From Chitinophaga lutea (GTDB taxonomy: Bacteria; Bacteroidota; Bacteroidia; Chitinophagales; Chitinophagaceae): 64,000 nt of DNA. The stretch covers positions 248,001-312,000 of the forward strand of contig NZ_RPDH01000001.1 in assembly GCF_003813775.1 (NCBI RefSeq), in the 5' to 3' direction. A model generated the notes under the pieces. That model searched no databases and was not told where the DNA came from. It saw only the letters and a list, made by a program, of their open reading frames with translations. A program made the position numbers and the translations under genes. This document shows, one piece after another, positions 25,512-34,017 of the stretch (positions within the stretch are counted from its first letter, which is position 1; each line of letters starts with the position of its first letter).

Positions 25512-27443
25512 TTATTCGTTCACAAGGAAATGGGCGATGCGGCAGGCCGTGCCTGTGGCCGCGGGATCATGCTCCTGCAGTATTTCCACCTGGAGGCGGT
25601 GTTTGCCGGGAGCCAGCTCGTCATCGAGCATCAGGTACCAGGGCAGGTGGAGGCGCTTGCTCCACTGGGTATGCAGGCTAAGGGTGCGGGCCGGTTTGCC
25701 GTCGATGCGGTAGCGGATAGTTCCTGCATCCGGCCCTGCCAGTACGGCAAGGCCGATACCACGGCCTTTGAACGTCAGTTCGAACGTAGCGCCGGGCTGC
25801 TGCCCTTCCAGCACGGGAATGTTCACGAAACCATCGCGGGTGCCGGCCTCGTCTGCCGGTTTCCAGCTATCCACCACCCGGAACCCTTTTAACTGTGCTG
25901 CTTCCTGCACAGCGTGGTAACGGCCATTGTCGTATGCAAACGGATTCAATCGTGCGGGCATTGCGCCCGGTGCGGCCGCCGTGGCCGGTTGCTCCTGCAG
26001 CATCGTTTTCATCGTCCGGAAATAAATCTCCTGGCCGAACGGCGAAGGATGCAGGTCTTTGAAATCATACGCCCAGGTGAATTCACCGGCTTTGATGCGG
26101 TCGTACACCTCGCGCGACAAATTGATGAAAGACGCACCGTAATGTTTTGCCACTTTTTTGTGCACCGCTACTTCCACCGGCTCTTTACCCGCGTCGTAAT
26201 CTGCGTTTTTATGAGGATCGGAAAAAGCCATCATAACGGTCGCCGCAGCCGGGTTTTGCCGGTACAGCTGCCGGAGGATGCCTTCCAGGGCGCGCACCTG
26301 CGCGGTTTCAGAAAAACCATTGCCCCGGTCGTTCACCGCCGCTTCCACGAACAACAAATCGGGCGTGCCTTTGCCCAACACATCGCGGTGAAAGCGGAAG
26401 GCGTGCGGCGTGCTGCCGAGGGACGGAATACCTGCTGCGATGAATGTGAATGTCGTACCGGGAAATGATTCCTCGAGGTACTGCGACACTTTATTGCGCC
26501 AGCCTTTATTGTATGTGATGGATCCACCAAGGAAGGCCACCGTTCCGGTTTTCGTCTGGCGAAACTTTTGAAATGCGCGGTTGAGTGAGGCGTTTCTTTC
26601 GATGTACGCACTGCTACCGAGTGGCCGGCTGACGGGCACGCTGTGGCGTTCTATAAAATCCGCCAGCTGTGCGGGCTGTTCAATGTAAAAATGATGCCCT
26701 GCCAGGTTCTGTTCCCCCCTCGTCATGGGAATGACCGTTGCCGGTCCCCCCAGGCGGGTGTATTCCTGGATGAGCGGGAAAGTATTTTCCTCCGCCGGCA
26801 CAATGGAATCGTGCAGGCCGATCACGTGCAGTACCGGCACTTTGAAGGCCGCCAGTCCTGCCAGATCTTTCAACGGAATATCCGTGTAGTCGCCGGCGGT
26901 GGCTTCCGTTTTCCCGAATAATTGCAGCCATTGGGCCCATTGATCCGGCGCACCTTTGCCGCGGCCCTTTCCGCCCGGCCAGCTTTTAGGATCACAAACC
27001 GGCGCTTCCGCATAGATACAAGCTACTTTCCCGGGGTTGCGCTTCGCCCATCCGTACACATACAGTCCTCCCCGGCTAACACCTTCCAGCGCCACCTTCG
27101 GAGCCATCTGTTTAGTGCCGGTCATATAAGCATAAAAGGCATCCCACACCTGCATCGCCTGCGGATGGCCAAAGAGGTTATTGGTATTGACGTATGCTAC
27201 GTGGAAGCCGCGTGTCAACAGGATGCTGTCCATCTCCGTATGCCAGTCGGGGAAATGTGCGCGCCAGACCCAGGGGTTGCCGGGCAGCGGCTGACGGGGC
27301 ATTACATAGAAGGCATCCCGGTCCGCGAAGCGGAACTTTACTTTTTTGAACCCTTTCCAGTCAACGGTAGTTTCACTGCTTTGGGCCGATGCGCTGTGCA
27401 GCATGAGGAGCAGGAAGCACACAGACAGTACGCGGAATTTCAT
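25512..27443 (-). CDS. Two-enzyme fusion: alpha/beta hydrolase + SGNH/GDSL esterase + C-terminal beta domain
   Basis: A 643-residue exported protein (signal MKFRVLSVCFLLLMLHSASA). Residues about 30-268 form an alpha/beta hydrolase: nucleophile Ser123 in EGVSRGG, acid Asp212 in LHDSIVP, His250 or His251 in LAGHHFY. Residues about 298-485 form an SGNH hydrolase: Ser308 in FLGGSIT, Gly339 block, Asn371 in VNDRGNG, and Asp463-x-His465 in KDLHPSPFG. Residues about 500-643 are a beta-rich tail that may bind carbohydrate. Both catalytic sets look intact. Together they suit removal of two ester types (for example acetyl and feruloyl or methyl groups) from plant polysaccharide, though this is inference. 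No other polysaccharide gene is adjacent. Confidence 0.85.
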   Translation of the reverse strand: MKFRVLSVCFLLLMLHSASAQSSETTVDWKGFKKVKFRFADRDAFYVMPRQPLPGNPWVWRAHFPDWHTEMDSILLTRGFHVAYVNTNNLFGHPQAMQVWDAFYAYMTGTKQMAPKVALEGVSRGGLYVYGWAKRNPGKVACIYAEAPVCDPKSWPGGKGRGKGAPDQWAQWLQLFGKTEATAGDYTDIPLKDLAGLAAFKVPVLHVIGLHDSIVPAEENTFPLIQEYTRLGGPATVIPMTRGEQNLAGHHFYIEQPAQLADFIERHSVPVSRPLGSSAYIERNASLNRAFQKFRQTKTGTVAFLGGSITYNKGWRNKVSQYLEESFPGTTFTFIAAGIPSLGSTPHAFRFHRDVLGKGTPDLLFVEAAVNDRGNGFSETAQVRALEGILRQLYRQNPAAATVMMAFSDPHKNADYDAGKEPVEVAVHKKVAKHYGASFINLSREVYDRIKAGEFTWAYDFKDLHPSPFGQEIYFRTMKTMLQEQPATAAAPGAMPARLNPFAYDNGRYHAVQEAAQLKGFRVVDSWKPADEAGTRDGFVNIPVLEGQQPGATFELTFKGRGIGLAVLAGPDAGTIRYRIDGKPARTLSLHTQWSKRLHLPWYLMLDDELAPGKHRLQVEILQEHDPAATGTACRIAHFLVNE

Positions 27444-27588
27444 CTGAATATCACTTTAGACAGGCAGTAAAATACTCAGAATTCCGGGATATTTCAGTGA
27501 TGCTAATATCCCATCAGGGTACGCTAAAATACGCGCAGCATTGGCTACATCAAATGAAGAGCGCGCACATTTTCAACGGCCTCATTTT

Positions 27589-28350
27589 TTATAACGTTCC
27601 CGCGTACAATTTGGTCGCATACCGCACCGTAACAGTACCGTTCTCCTGAAAGCGATGGAACAATACACGCAGGTCTTCCACCATCGCATCATAACCCGCT
27701 TCACCCGGCGCCGGCACATACGACGAAGAACCGAGCCGGCCTTTCAGCCCGTCGAAGTCAAACACCTGGCGGTTTGGAAAGGTCGCGCTCTCAAATGCGG
27801 CAGGATGGAAAAATGCGCTGATTTTTTCTTCATCCGTATTGCGATGATCGACCTGCTTGTAATCGCTGGCATGGCGAACGATCAGTTCATCGTACGCCGC
27901 CGAAAACGCATCGTCGGTCAGCCTTTCATTCCAGATAAGCACCACGATCCCCTGCGGTTTGAGGATCCTTTTGAATTCCGGGCGTGTTTGAGCGGCATTG
28001 AACCAGTGGAAGGCCTGTCCCGCCACCACGGCGTCCATACTGCCTGTTTCGAGACCGGTATGCTCGGCCGTGCCGTTCACCGCGCGGAAGCCCGGGAAAT
28101 GCCCCAGCAGCTCTACCGACTTTTCGCGCATGGGACCATTGGGCTCCACACCGGTCACCTCGTAACCGGCCTCCAGCAACAGGGCCGCAGAAATGCCCGT
28201 ACCGGAGCCTACATCCGCCACAGCGCTGCCTGAAGGCAGGCCGAAGCGTTGCTGCAGGTAATCGATGACCGCAGCAGGATAACCGGGGCGGTATTTAACG
28301 TAATCGTCTACACGGTTGCCAAACCGTTCGGTACTGTTATGTGGTGCCAT
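27589..28350 (-). CDS. Class I SAM-dependent methyltransferase
   Basis: A 253-residue methyltransferase of the methyltransf_11 group. The S-adenosylmethionine-binding motif I is VADVGSGTGISAALLLEAG, with acidic ribose contact in TGVEPNGPM and motif VAGQAFHWFNA. The RFGNRVDDYVKYRPGYP start is shared by bacterial proteins annotated as trans-aconitate or generic small-molecule methyltransferases. The acceptor is unknown. It has its own promoter and no operon partner. Confidence 0.85.
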   Translation of the reverse strand: MAPHNSTERFGNRVDDYVKYRPGYPAAVIDYLQQRFGLPSGSAVADVGSGTGISAALLLEAGYEVTGVEPNGPMREKSVELLGHFPGFRAVNGTAEHTGLETGSMDAVVAGQAFHWFNAAQTRPEFKRILKPQGIVVLIWNERLTDDAFSAAYDELIVRHASDYKQVDHRNTDEEKISAFFHPAAFESATFPNRQVFDFDGLKGRLGSSSYVPAPGEAGYDAMVEDLRVLFHRFQENGTVTVRYATKLYAGTL

Positions 28351-28371
28351 ATGCCGGGTATTGGTATACGC

Positions 28372-28403
28372 TAAAATTACGGCGTGTTTTCATCCCGCAT
28401 AAA
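28372..28403 (-). promoter_or_regulatory. Promoter of the methyltransferase gene
   Basis: On the minus strand TTTA (28403-28400), 20 bases, then TAATTTTA (28379-28372), each one base from consensus. The ATG follows 22 bases later. Confidence 0.45.
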
Positions 28404-28491
28404 GTCATCACAAAAATGATAGATGGATATAATTCACATTATTTTATTTATAGGTGAATCCGGCTGAACTTTGCGGAAGAAAATCAACACA

Positions 28492-29769
28492 ATGAAACAT
28501 CAGAAAGGATTTTTTCTACTGGCTGGCCTGATCATTTTATCCGCCTACCATACCACCAGCGCACAACTCAAGCCCGACCGCGCAGTACGAATAGACGCCG
28601 TCATCAACAAACATATCGCGGCACGCCACATACCGGGCGCCACAGCGCTCATTCTCCGGCACGGCAAAGTGATCTATCAGCAATCGTTCGGTTATGCGGA
28701 TATGGAAACCCGAAGAGCGATGCGGGCAGATGATATTTTCAGAATTGCGTCCCAATCCAAAGCCCTGACGAGCCTTGCCGTGATGATGCTGTGGGAGGAA
28801 GGCAAATTCCTGCTGGATGATCCCCTGTCCAGGTACATCCCCGCATTCAAAGCCCCGAAAGTACTGGTTTCGCATAATCCCGCCGACGATAGTTATACGA
28901 CGAGGCCGGCCAGCCGGGAAATCACCATCCGCGACCTGTTGCGCCATACCTCCGGCATTGCTTACGCTGCCGTATTCAGCGACCCGGTAATGCAGCGCAT
29001 CTATGCGAATGCGGGCATTCCTTCGGGCATCGGCACCAGTACATCCACCATCAGGGAAAAGATGGAATTACTGGCCACCCTTCCTTTACAGCACGACCCC
29101 GGGGCGGCCTTCACGTACGGGCTGAACACCGACCTGCTGGGGTACCTCGTTGAAATCTGGAGCGGCCAGCCATTGGATGTCTTCATGCGCCAGCGTGTGT
29201 TTGAGCCGCTCGAGATGAAAGACACCTGGTTCCATCTCCCGGCTGGCAAAAAAGACCGGCTGGTGAGTCTCTATGAAACCACCGCCAACGGCGGACTTGA
29301 AAAAGTCAACCACCAGTTGTATGAAGGCGTTGACCCGCTGTTCCCCACGCTGAAAGGCAGCTATCTGTCGGGCGGGGCCGGCTTAAGCTCCACTACCGCA
29401 GACATGGCGAATTTTTATACGATGTACCTCCAAAAAGGTCAGTTCAAAGGAAAACAGCTGGTGGCGCCGTCTACCGTGGAGTTGATACTGCGCAACCAGT
29501 TACGCGAAGGCGTTCACCCGTCTCCCCTTCCGCAGCAACCCGACGATTTTGCTTTCACGCTCGGGGGGTTTGCGCTGACAACAGCCGGCAACGCTTATCT
29601 CCAGCCCCGCAGTATCGGCTCGTTCGGTTGGGGAGGCGCCTACAACACACATGGCTGGGCGGATCCGCAAAAGGGACTGATAGTGCTGTTGTTCACACAG
29701 GAATATCTCTCGCCTTACTTCTCCATCGGGGAGGAGTTTGAAGCGGCAGTGTACCAGGCGCTGCCATAA
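28492..29769 (+). CDS. Serine hydrolase, class C beta-lactamase/esterase family
   Basis: A 425-residue exported serine hydrolase from the ATG at 28492; the upstream seven codons would need a TTG start. The signal is MKHQKGFFLLAGLIILSAYHTTSA. The nucleophile is Ser87 with Lys90 in RIASQSK, and the tyrosine motif is Tyr209-G-L-Asn212. A Gly-rich C-terminal HxG-like segment is replaced by FGWGGAYNTHGW. Members include EstB-type esterases, D-aminopeptidases and class C beta-lactamases; this one cannot be assigned further. It is monocistronic. A GAACTTTG box lies 18 bases before the ATG. Confidence 0.88.
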   Translation: MKHQKGFFLLAGLIILSAYHTTSAQLKPDRAVRIDAVINKHIAARHIPGATALILRHGKVIYQQSFGYADMETRRAMRADDIFRIASQSKALTSLAVMMLWEEGKFLLDDPLSRYIPAFKAPKVLVSHNPADDSYTTRPASREITIRDLLRHTSGIAYAAVFSDPVMQRIYANAGIPSGIGTSTSTIREKMELLATLPLQHDPGAAFTYGLNTDLLGYLVEIWSGQPLDVFMRQRVFEPLEMKDTWFHLPAGKKDRLVSLYETTANGGLEKVNHQLYEGVDPLFPTLKGSYLSGGAGLSSTTADMANFYTMYLQKGQFKGKQLVAPSTVELILRNQLREGVHPSPLPQQPDDFAFTLGGFALTTAGNAYLQPRSIGSFGWGGAYNTHGWADPQKGLIVLLFTQEYLSPYFSIGEEFEAAVYQALP

Positions 29770-29785
29770 TATTCCTGCTGTTCCG

Positions 29786-29824
29786 TTTTTTACAATCCTC
29801 TTTTGCACCGCCCGGCGACCTTTG
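29786..29824 (+). promoter_or_regulatory. Promoter with TTTTTTACAAT element, before an AraC gene
   Basis: TTTTTTACAAT (29786-29796), exactly 20 bases, then GACCTTTG (29817-29824), one base off the -7 consensus. The AraC ATG follows at 29886. Identical layout to the sites at 22732 and 30711. Confidence 0.5.
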
Positions 29825-29885
29825 TGGTTGCCGGACGGTGGAGTTTCCGGCATTTCGTATCTTTAATTCACCTCAGCCCGCAACA

Positions 29886-30701
29886 ATGAAATATCGAGAG
29901 ATAACACCGGCAAACAGGCTACAGCAGTATGTAAAATGTTATTACATCTACGAATCGGATACCAGTACGGCATTTGAGGACATCGTATTTCCCAGCGGCG
30001 CGATGGAAATCATCTTCAACCTCGGCGCCGGCCATTGGCAGACCGATGCCGGCAGCGGGTTTGTGACCACGCCGGCCATTGAACTGTGGGGGCAAATCAT
30101 CCGGCCGTTGCCGGTGAAATCGATCGGAAAAAACACCATGCTGGGCATCCGTTTTTTCCCGCATGCCGCGTCCTTTATCCTCAACGACAAAGCAAGCCTG
30201 TTCAACAACCAGGTGGCCGACTTCAGCGACATCTGGGGCGAGGTTACCACCTCGCTGCATGGCAGGCTGCTCGATACGGCTATATGGCAGGAAAGAATTG
30301 CGCTGGTCGAAAATTTCCTCCTGCAACGGCTGGCCGCATCGGAAGGAAGATGGAACAAGGCAGGGCTGATCGATCACATCATGCGCGAAATGGGGCACGA
30401 AGACTTTTTCGACAATATTGAAAACGTGGCGTCCCGCTATGGCATTACCTCGCGTTACCTGCAAAAACTTTTCCTGCAATACACCGGCCTCACCCCGAAA
30501 CTGTACACCAAGATCAACCGCTTCCAGCAGAGCCTGAAGCTCGTTACGCAAAAAGATATCCCGTTAACCTCCATCGCATATCATTGCGGCTACTTCGACC
30601 AGTCGCATTTCATCAAAGAATTCAAATCCTTCACCGGTCTTACGCCCTCCGGTTACGCCGCAGACACTTCTCCCATCACGGTTGCAGCCGTTCAAAACTG
30701 A
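29886..30701 (+). CDS. AraC-family transcriptional regulator (DUF6597-type sensor)
   Basis: A 271-residue regulator from the ATG at 29886; a longer frame begins at a GTG within the promoter. The N-terminal part (NRLQQYVKCYYIYES, FPSGAMEIIFNLGAGHW, WGQIIRPLPVKSIGKNTMLGIRF) matches the DUF6597-like sensor, and the C-terminal HTH pair is VASRYGITSRYLQKLFLQYTG and LTSIAYHCGYFDQSHFIKEF. Its promoter carries TTTTTTACAAT, and so does that of the next gene, which suggests it controls itself and its neighbour. Confidence 0.9.
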   Translation: MKYREITPANRLQQYVKCYYIYESDTSTAFEDIVFPSGAMEIIFNLGAGHWQTDAGSGFVTTPAIELWGQIIRPLPVKSIGKNTMLGIRFFPHAASFILNDKASLFNNQVADFSDIWGEVTTSLHGRLLDTAIWQERIALVENFLLQRLAASEGRWNKAGLIDHIMREMGHEDFFDNIENVASRYGITSRYLQKLFLQYTGLTPKLYTKINRFQQSLKLVTQKDIPLTSIAYHCGYFDQSHFIKEFKSFTGLTPSGYAADTSPITVAAVQN

Positions 30702-30710
30702 GCAGTTCCG

Positions 30711-30749
30711 TTTTATACAATTCCGGGTTGTTGTACGCGTATAATTTTG
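30711..30749 (+). promoter_or_regulatory. Promoter with TTTTATACAAT element, before the PEP-mutase-like gene
   Basis: TTTTATACAAT (30711-30721), exactly 20 bases, then TAATTTTG (30742-30749), a perfect -7 box. The ATG is at 30788. It lies directly after the AraC stop codon. Confidence 0.55.
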
Positions 30750-30787
30750 TACCTGAAATTTATTCATTGTATCATCAACCGGACAAT

Positions 30788-31552
30788 ATGAACCACTTCA
30801 GAAACCTGCATCATTCCAACGGCCTGCTGTTGCTGCCGAACGCATGGAACGTTAAAAGCGCCCTGATTTTCGAGGAAGAAAAATTCCCGGCCGTAGGCAC
30901 ATCCAGCGCCGCGGTGGCGGCCAGCCTCGGCTACGACGACGGAGAAAAGATCCCTTTCACGGATTATTTCTTCATGCTCAGCCGTATCCGCACATCGGTC
31001 AATATCCCATTGTCGGCCGACGTGGAAATGGGTTACGGCATTTCCAACGATGCCATCGCAGACAATATTCTCCGGCTGGCCGACATCGGGGTGGCGGGCA
31101 TCAACATCGAGGATTCGCTCATCGGCTCTTCCGGGCGAACGCTGAAAAACGCGGGCATCTTCGCCAAAACGGTATCCCATATCAAAAACAGGTTGGCTTC
31201 GCGGAATGCGGATATATTCATCAATGTGCGGTCCGACATTTATCTGCTGGATGTTCACAATAAACAGCAGGAACTGGAAGAACGGCTTCCCCTGTATGAG
31301 GCGGCCGGAGCGGACGGAATTTTCCTGCCCTGCATCGCTGCGGAAAAAGATATCGCAGCGGCTGCCGGTATCACCAAACTGCCGCTGAACGTGATGTGCA
31401 TCCCGGGGCTGCCGGATTTCGACACGCTGCATCAGCTGGGCGTCAAACGCATCAGCATGGGGCCCTTTTTGTACAATAAAGTGTATGAAAACGTGGCGCA
31501 GCTGACCTCTGCGATCATGGCCAACAGGAACTTCTCCGCCATCCTTTCCTGA
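30788..31552 (+). CDS. Isocitrate lyase/phosphoenolpyruvate mutase family protein
   Basis: A 254-residue (beta/alpha)8 enzyme of the PEP mutase/isocitrate lyase superfamily. Magnesium-site residues are Asp78 and Glu80 in LSADVEMGYG and Glu108-Asp109 in GINIEDS. LLLPNAWNVKSALIFEE at the start and RISMGPFLYNKVYE at the end fit the branch annotated as oxaloacetate decarboxylase or carboxyphosphonoenolpyruvate mutase-like. The lyase KKCGH loop of true isocitrate lyase is absent, so a C-C lyase or decarboxylase on a small 2-oxo acid is more likely. The frame could extend upstream through the AraC gene, but the ATG at 30788 is the sensible start. An AraC regulator precedes it. Confidence 0.82.
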   Translation: MNHFRNLHHSNGLLLLPNAWNVKSALIFEEEKFPAVGTSSAAVAASLGYDDGEKIPFTDYFFMLSRIRTSVNIPLSADVEMGYGISNDAIADNILRLADIGVAGINIEDSLIGSSGRTLKNAGIFAKTVSHIKNRLASRNADIFINVRSDIYLLDVHNKQQELEERLPLYEAAGADGIFLPCIAAEKDIAAAAGITKLPLNVMCIPGLPDFDTLHQLGVKRISMGPFLYNKVYENVAQLTSAIMANRNFSAILS

Positions 31553-31641
31553 ATATACAGCTGATGTGTACCGCTCAACGAATCAGCACACATGCCGTTT
31601 CACCTCTCCTTCCGCCGGTGCGGTGCCAGGCATTGTGCCCA

Positions 31642-32892
31642 TCATGCGGTCATGCTCCCGAATGTCAAAGTAAAACAGGTGCCTTCGCCGGGCTTGCTCT
31701 CGAAGGAAATATCGCCGTTCAGCAGATCGGTATAACGTTTCACGATGTTCAGGCCCAGGCCGGTACCCTGGATGTCGCCGGCATTGGACGCCCTGAAAAA
31801 ATTGCCGAATATCCGGTGCTGGTCTTCATAAGGAATGCCGATGCCGTAATCCCTGACCCTGGCTGATGCTTTGTTATCGGCTACTTTGATGTGCAGGTCG
31901 ATCGGCTGGTGCTCGCCGGAATATTTGCTGGCGTTGGAGATCAGGTTCAGCAGGATGTGCCGCAATACCTTGGCATCCTGCACTATCTCCATTTCGCCCT
32001 CGTGCGTGAAGCGTACTTTCTGGCCGATTCTTAAGGCGCTGCTGAACTCATCCACAAGGTTTTCTATAAAATCGCGGAGATGGATGCGCTCGCCCTGCAT
32101 TTCGGCCTTCCCCTGATCGAGCTTGTCTATCAGCAGGAAATCGTGCAGAATGGTATTGAGATTGTTGACGGACGATTTGATTTTGCCGAGCTGTATCTTT
32201 TTCTTCTCTTCGTGCCCCTCCCCTTTGTAGTTCTCCAGCAGGAATGCGCTGGACAGGATCGCGCTGAGGGGTGTTTTGAATTCATGGGAGGCCATCGACA
32301 CCATGCGGGTTTTGGCCGCGCTCAGTTCCTTTTCCCGGTCGAGCGAATGGATCAGCTCCTGCGTACGCTCGTTCACGCGCTGTTCCAGTTCCGCATATAC
32401 CTGGATGTTTTCCATATTGACGGCCGTGATATCCGCCAGCGACTGCAGCATTTCTATTTCTTCGTCGGAAGGCAGGTGTTTATGCGCCCAGTAATTGCCG
32501 ATCGCCGCAATGGGATCGATGCTTCTTACCGGCACCATGAGCAGGCTTTTTACGAAGGTGGGACGGTATGCGTCGATGGGAATCCGGCTGTCCTGGTAAA
32601 TATCCTCGATCACCGCCGGCTTGCGGTTGATCATGGCCCAGCCGCTGATACAGATGTCCATGGGAAACCGCTGCCCTTTCCACAAAGGCGCGATGGCGTC
32701 TTCATCTGCGTAATAACATTTTCCCTGGTCGCGGAGCACGAAGGTGGCGCCGTCGGCCCCGGTGAGGCGGCGGGCGGCTGTGCGCACGATGCGCATAACG
32801 GATTCAAGACTGCGAGCCAGGGACATTTCCTGCACGGCGGTCACCAGGACCTTCATAGACTGCTTTTCAGCTATAGGAGATAGTATCGACAT
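31642..32892 (-). CDS. GAF-domain sensor histidine kinase (orphan)
   Basis: A 416-residue soluble kinase. A GAF sensor domain spans about 25-165 (FVLRDQGKCYYADEDA, CISGWAM, FVKSLLMVPV), followed by a coiled coil (about 165-195). The HisKA helix carries the phosphorylated His203 in SMASHEFKTPLSAIL. The ATPase domain shows the N box ILLNLISNASKYSG, G1 box DYGIGIP and G2 box GTGLGLNIVK. There are no transmembrane segments, so it senses a cytosolic ligand or redox state. No response regulator or receiver domain is in the window, so its partner lies elsewhere. It is transcribed convergently to the PEP-mutase-like gene. Confidence 0.9.
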   Translation of the reverse strand: MSILSPIAEKQSMKVLVTAVQEMSLARSLESVMRIVRTAARRLTGADGATFVLRDQGKCYYADEDAIAPLWKGQRFPMDICISGWAMINRKPAVIEDIYQDSRIPIDAYRPTFVKSLLMVPVRSIDPIAAIGNYWAHKHLPSDEEIEMLQSLADITAVNMENIQVYAELEQRVNERTQELIHSLDREKELSAAKTRMVSMASHEFKTPLSAILSSAFLLENYKGEGHEEKKKIQLGKIKSSVNNLNTILHDFLLIDKLDQGKAEMQGERIHLRDFIENLVDEFSSALRIGQKVRFTHEGEMEIVQDAKVLRHILLNLISNASKYSGEHQPIDLHIKVADNKASARVRDYGIGIPYEDQHRIFGNFFRASNAGDIQGTGLGLNIVKRYTDLLNGDISFESKPGEGTCFTLTFGSMTA

Positions 32893-33051
32893 ATCATAGG
32901 ATATATATACCTAATGTACGTTTTTTTGCTGAAACTGGTTGTTAATGAGGGCGGTACACGGGTTATCGCCCGGTAATTCCCTGCCTTCTCCCGGATGCGC
33001 CTGTCCCTTTTCCGCCCGCTGTGCCTCCTTTGATTATCGTACATTTGTGAT

Positions 33052-33939
33052 ATGAAAAAACAGCAGAGCGTTGAAGCGTTTTACCACGACCGCGGGATGG
33101 CGGGCGAGGCGCACGGCCTGTTCAATGTGTTTGAAAACGAGACCAACTGCAATGAGCCGCATGTGTATAACCGGCGCGACTTTTATAAAATCTCCCTGCT
33201 GGAAGGCACCAGCCGGCTCAGCTGGCATCACCAGGAAATCGAGATCGACCGACCGGCGCTGGTATTCTTCAATCCTGTTATTCCTTTCGCATGGGCGCCG
33301 CGCTCTGAGGAACAGCCCGGTTATTTCTGCCTGTTCAAAAAAGAGTTCCTCCAAGACGGTGACCGGGACGAGGGCCTGCAAAACTCACCGCTGCTTCAGC
33401 CCGGCCACCACCCTGTCTTTTTCCCCGATAAGAAACAACTGCGCCGCCTCCGGGAGATATTCGTCTTGATGCTGGCGGAGATCGAATCCGACTATGTTTA
33501 CAAGTACGACCTGTTGCGGAATTACCTGCACCTGCTCATCCACGAGGCATTGAAAATAAAACCCGGCATCACCGGCGTGCGGCAAAAAAATGCAGCCGGG
33601 CGCATCGCATCGGATTTCCTGGAGCTGCTCGAAAGGCAGTTCCCCGTCGATAATCCCGACCGGTCGCTGAAACTGAGAACCGCCGGCGATTTCGCGAACG
33701 CGCTGTCCGTTCATGTGAACCATCTGAACCATGCCATGCAGGAAACGACGGGCAGGCCAACTACCGGCCATATCTCCGAAAGGATACTGGCGGAAGCAAA
33801 AGCATTGCTCAAACACACCGACTGGCCTATTGCTGAAATCGCGTACAGCCTTGGCTTCGAATATCCCAATTACTTCTACAATTTCTTTAAAAAGAAAACC
33901 GGGCATCCGCCTAAATCCTACAGATCCCGGACGCTTTGA
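33052..33939 (+). CDS. AraC-family transcriptional regulator
   Basis: A 295-residue regulator closely matching the architecture of the one at 24520-25425: sensor blocks RRDFYKISLLEGTSRLSWH and VFFNPVIPFAWAPRSEEQPG, then HTH motifs LRTAGDFANALSVHVNHLNHAM and IAEIAYSLGFEYPNYFYNFFKK. TACATTTG (33040-33047) ends four bases before the ATG, so the message is probably leaderless. It is 78 bases upstream of a zinc alcohol dehydrogenase gene on the same strand, the probable target. Confidence 0.9.
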   Translation: MKKQQSVEAFYHDRGMAGEAHGLFNVFENETNCNEPHVYNRRDFYKISLLEGTSRLSWHHQEIEIDRPALVFFNPVIPFAWAPRSEEQPGYFCLFKKEFLQDGDRDEGLQNSPLLQPGHHPVFFPDKKQLRRLREIFVLMLAEIESDYVYKYDLLRNYLHLLIHEALKIKPGITGVRQKNAAGRIASDFLELLERQFPVDNPDRSLKLRTAGDFANALSVHVNHLNHAMQETTGRPTTGHISERILAEAKALLKHTDWPIAEIAYSLGFEYPNYFYNFFKKKTGHPPKSYRSRTL

Positions 33940-34017
33940 TTTTTATACTTTTTACTTTGATTCCATTAGCTCTGGCAGCACCCGGCCGGGTAATTTGCGT
34001 GTCTTAACAAAACAAAC

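Noticed and set aside
33951..33998. A fourth copy of the TTTTWTACAAT promoter element, before the zinc alcohol dehydrogenase
   Set aside because: TTTTTACTTTGATTCC there is similar in composition only. The TAATTTG box is one base short and the spacing is not 20.
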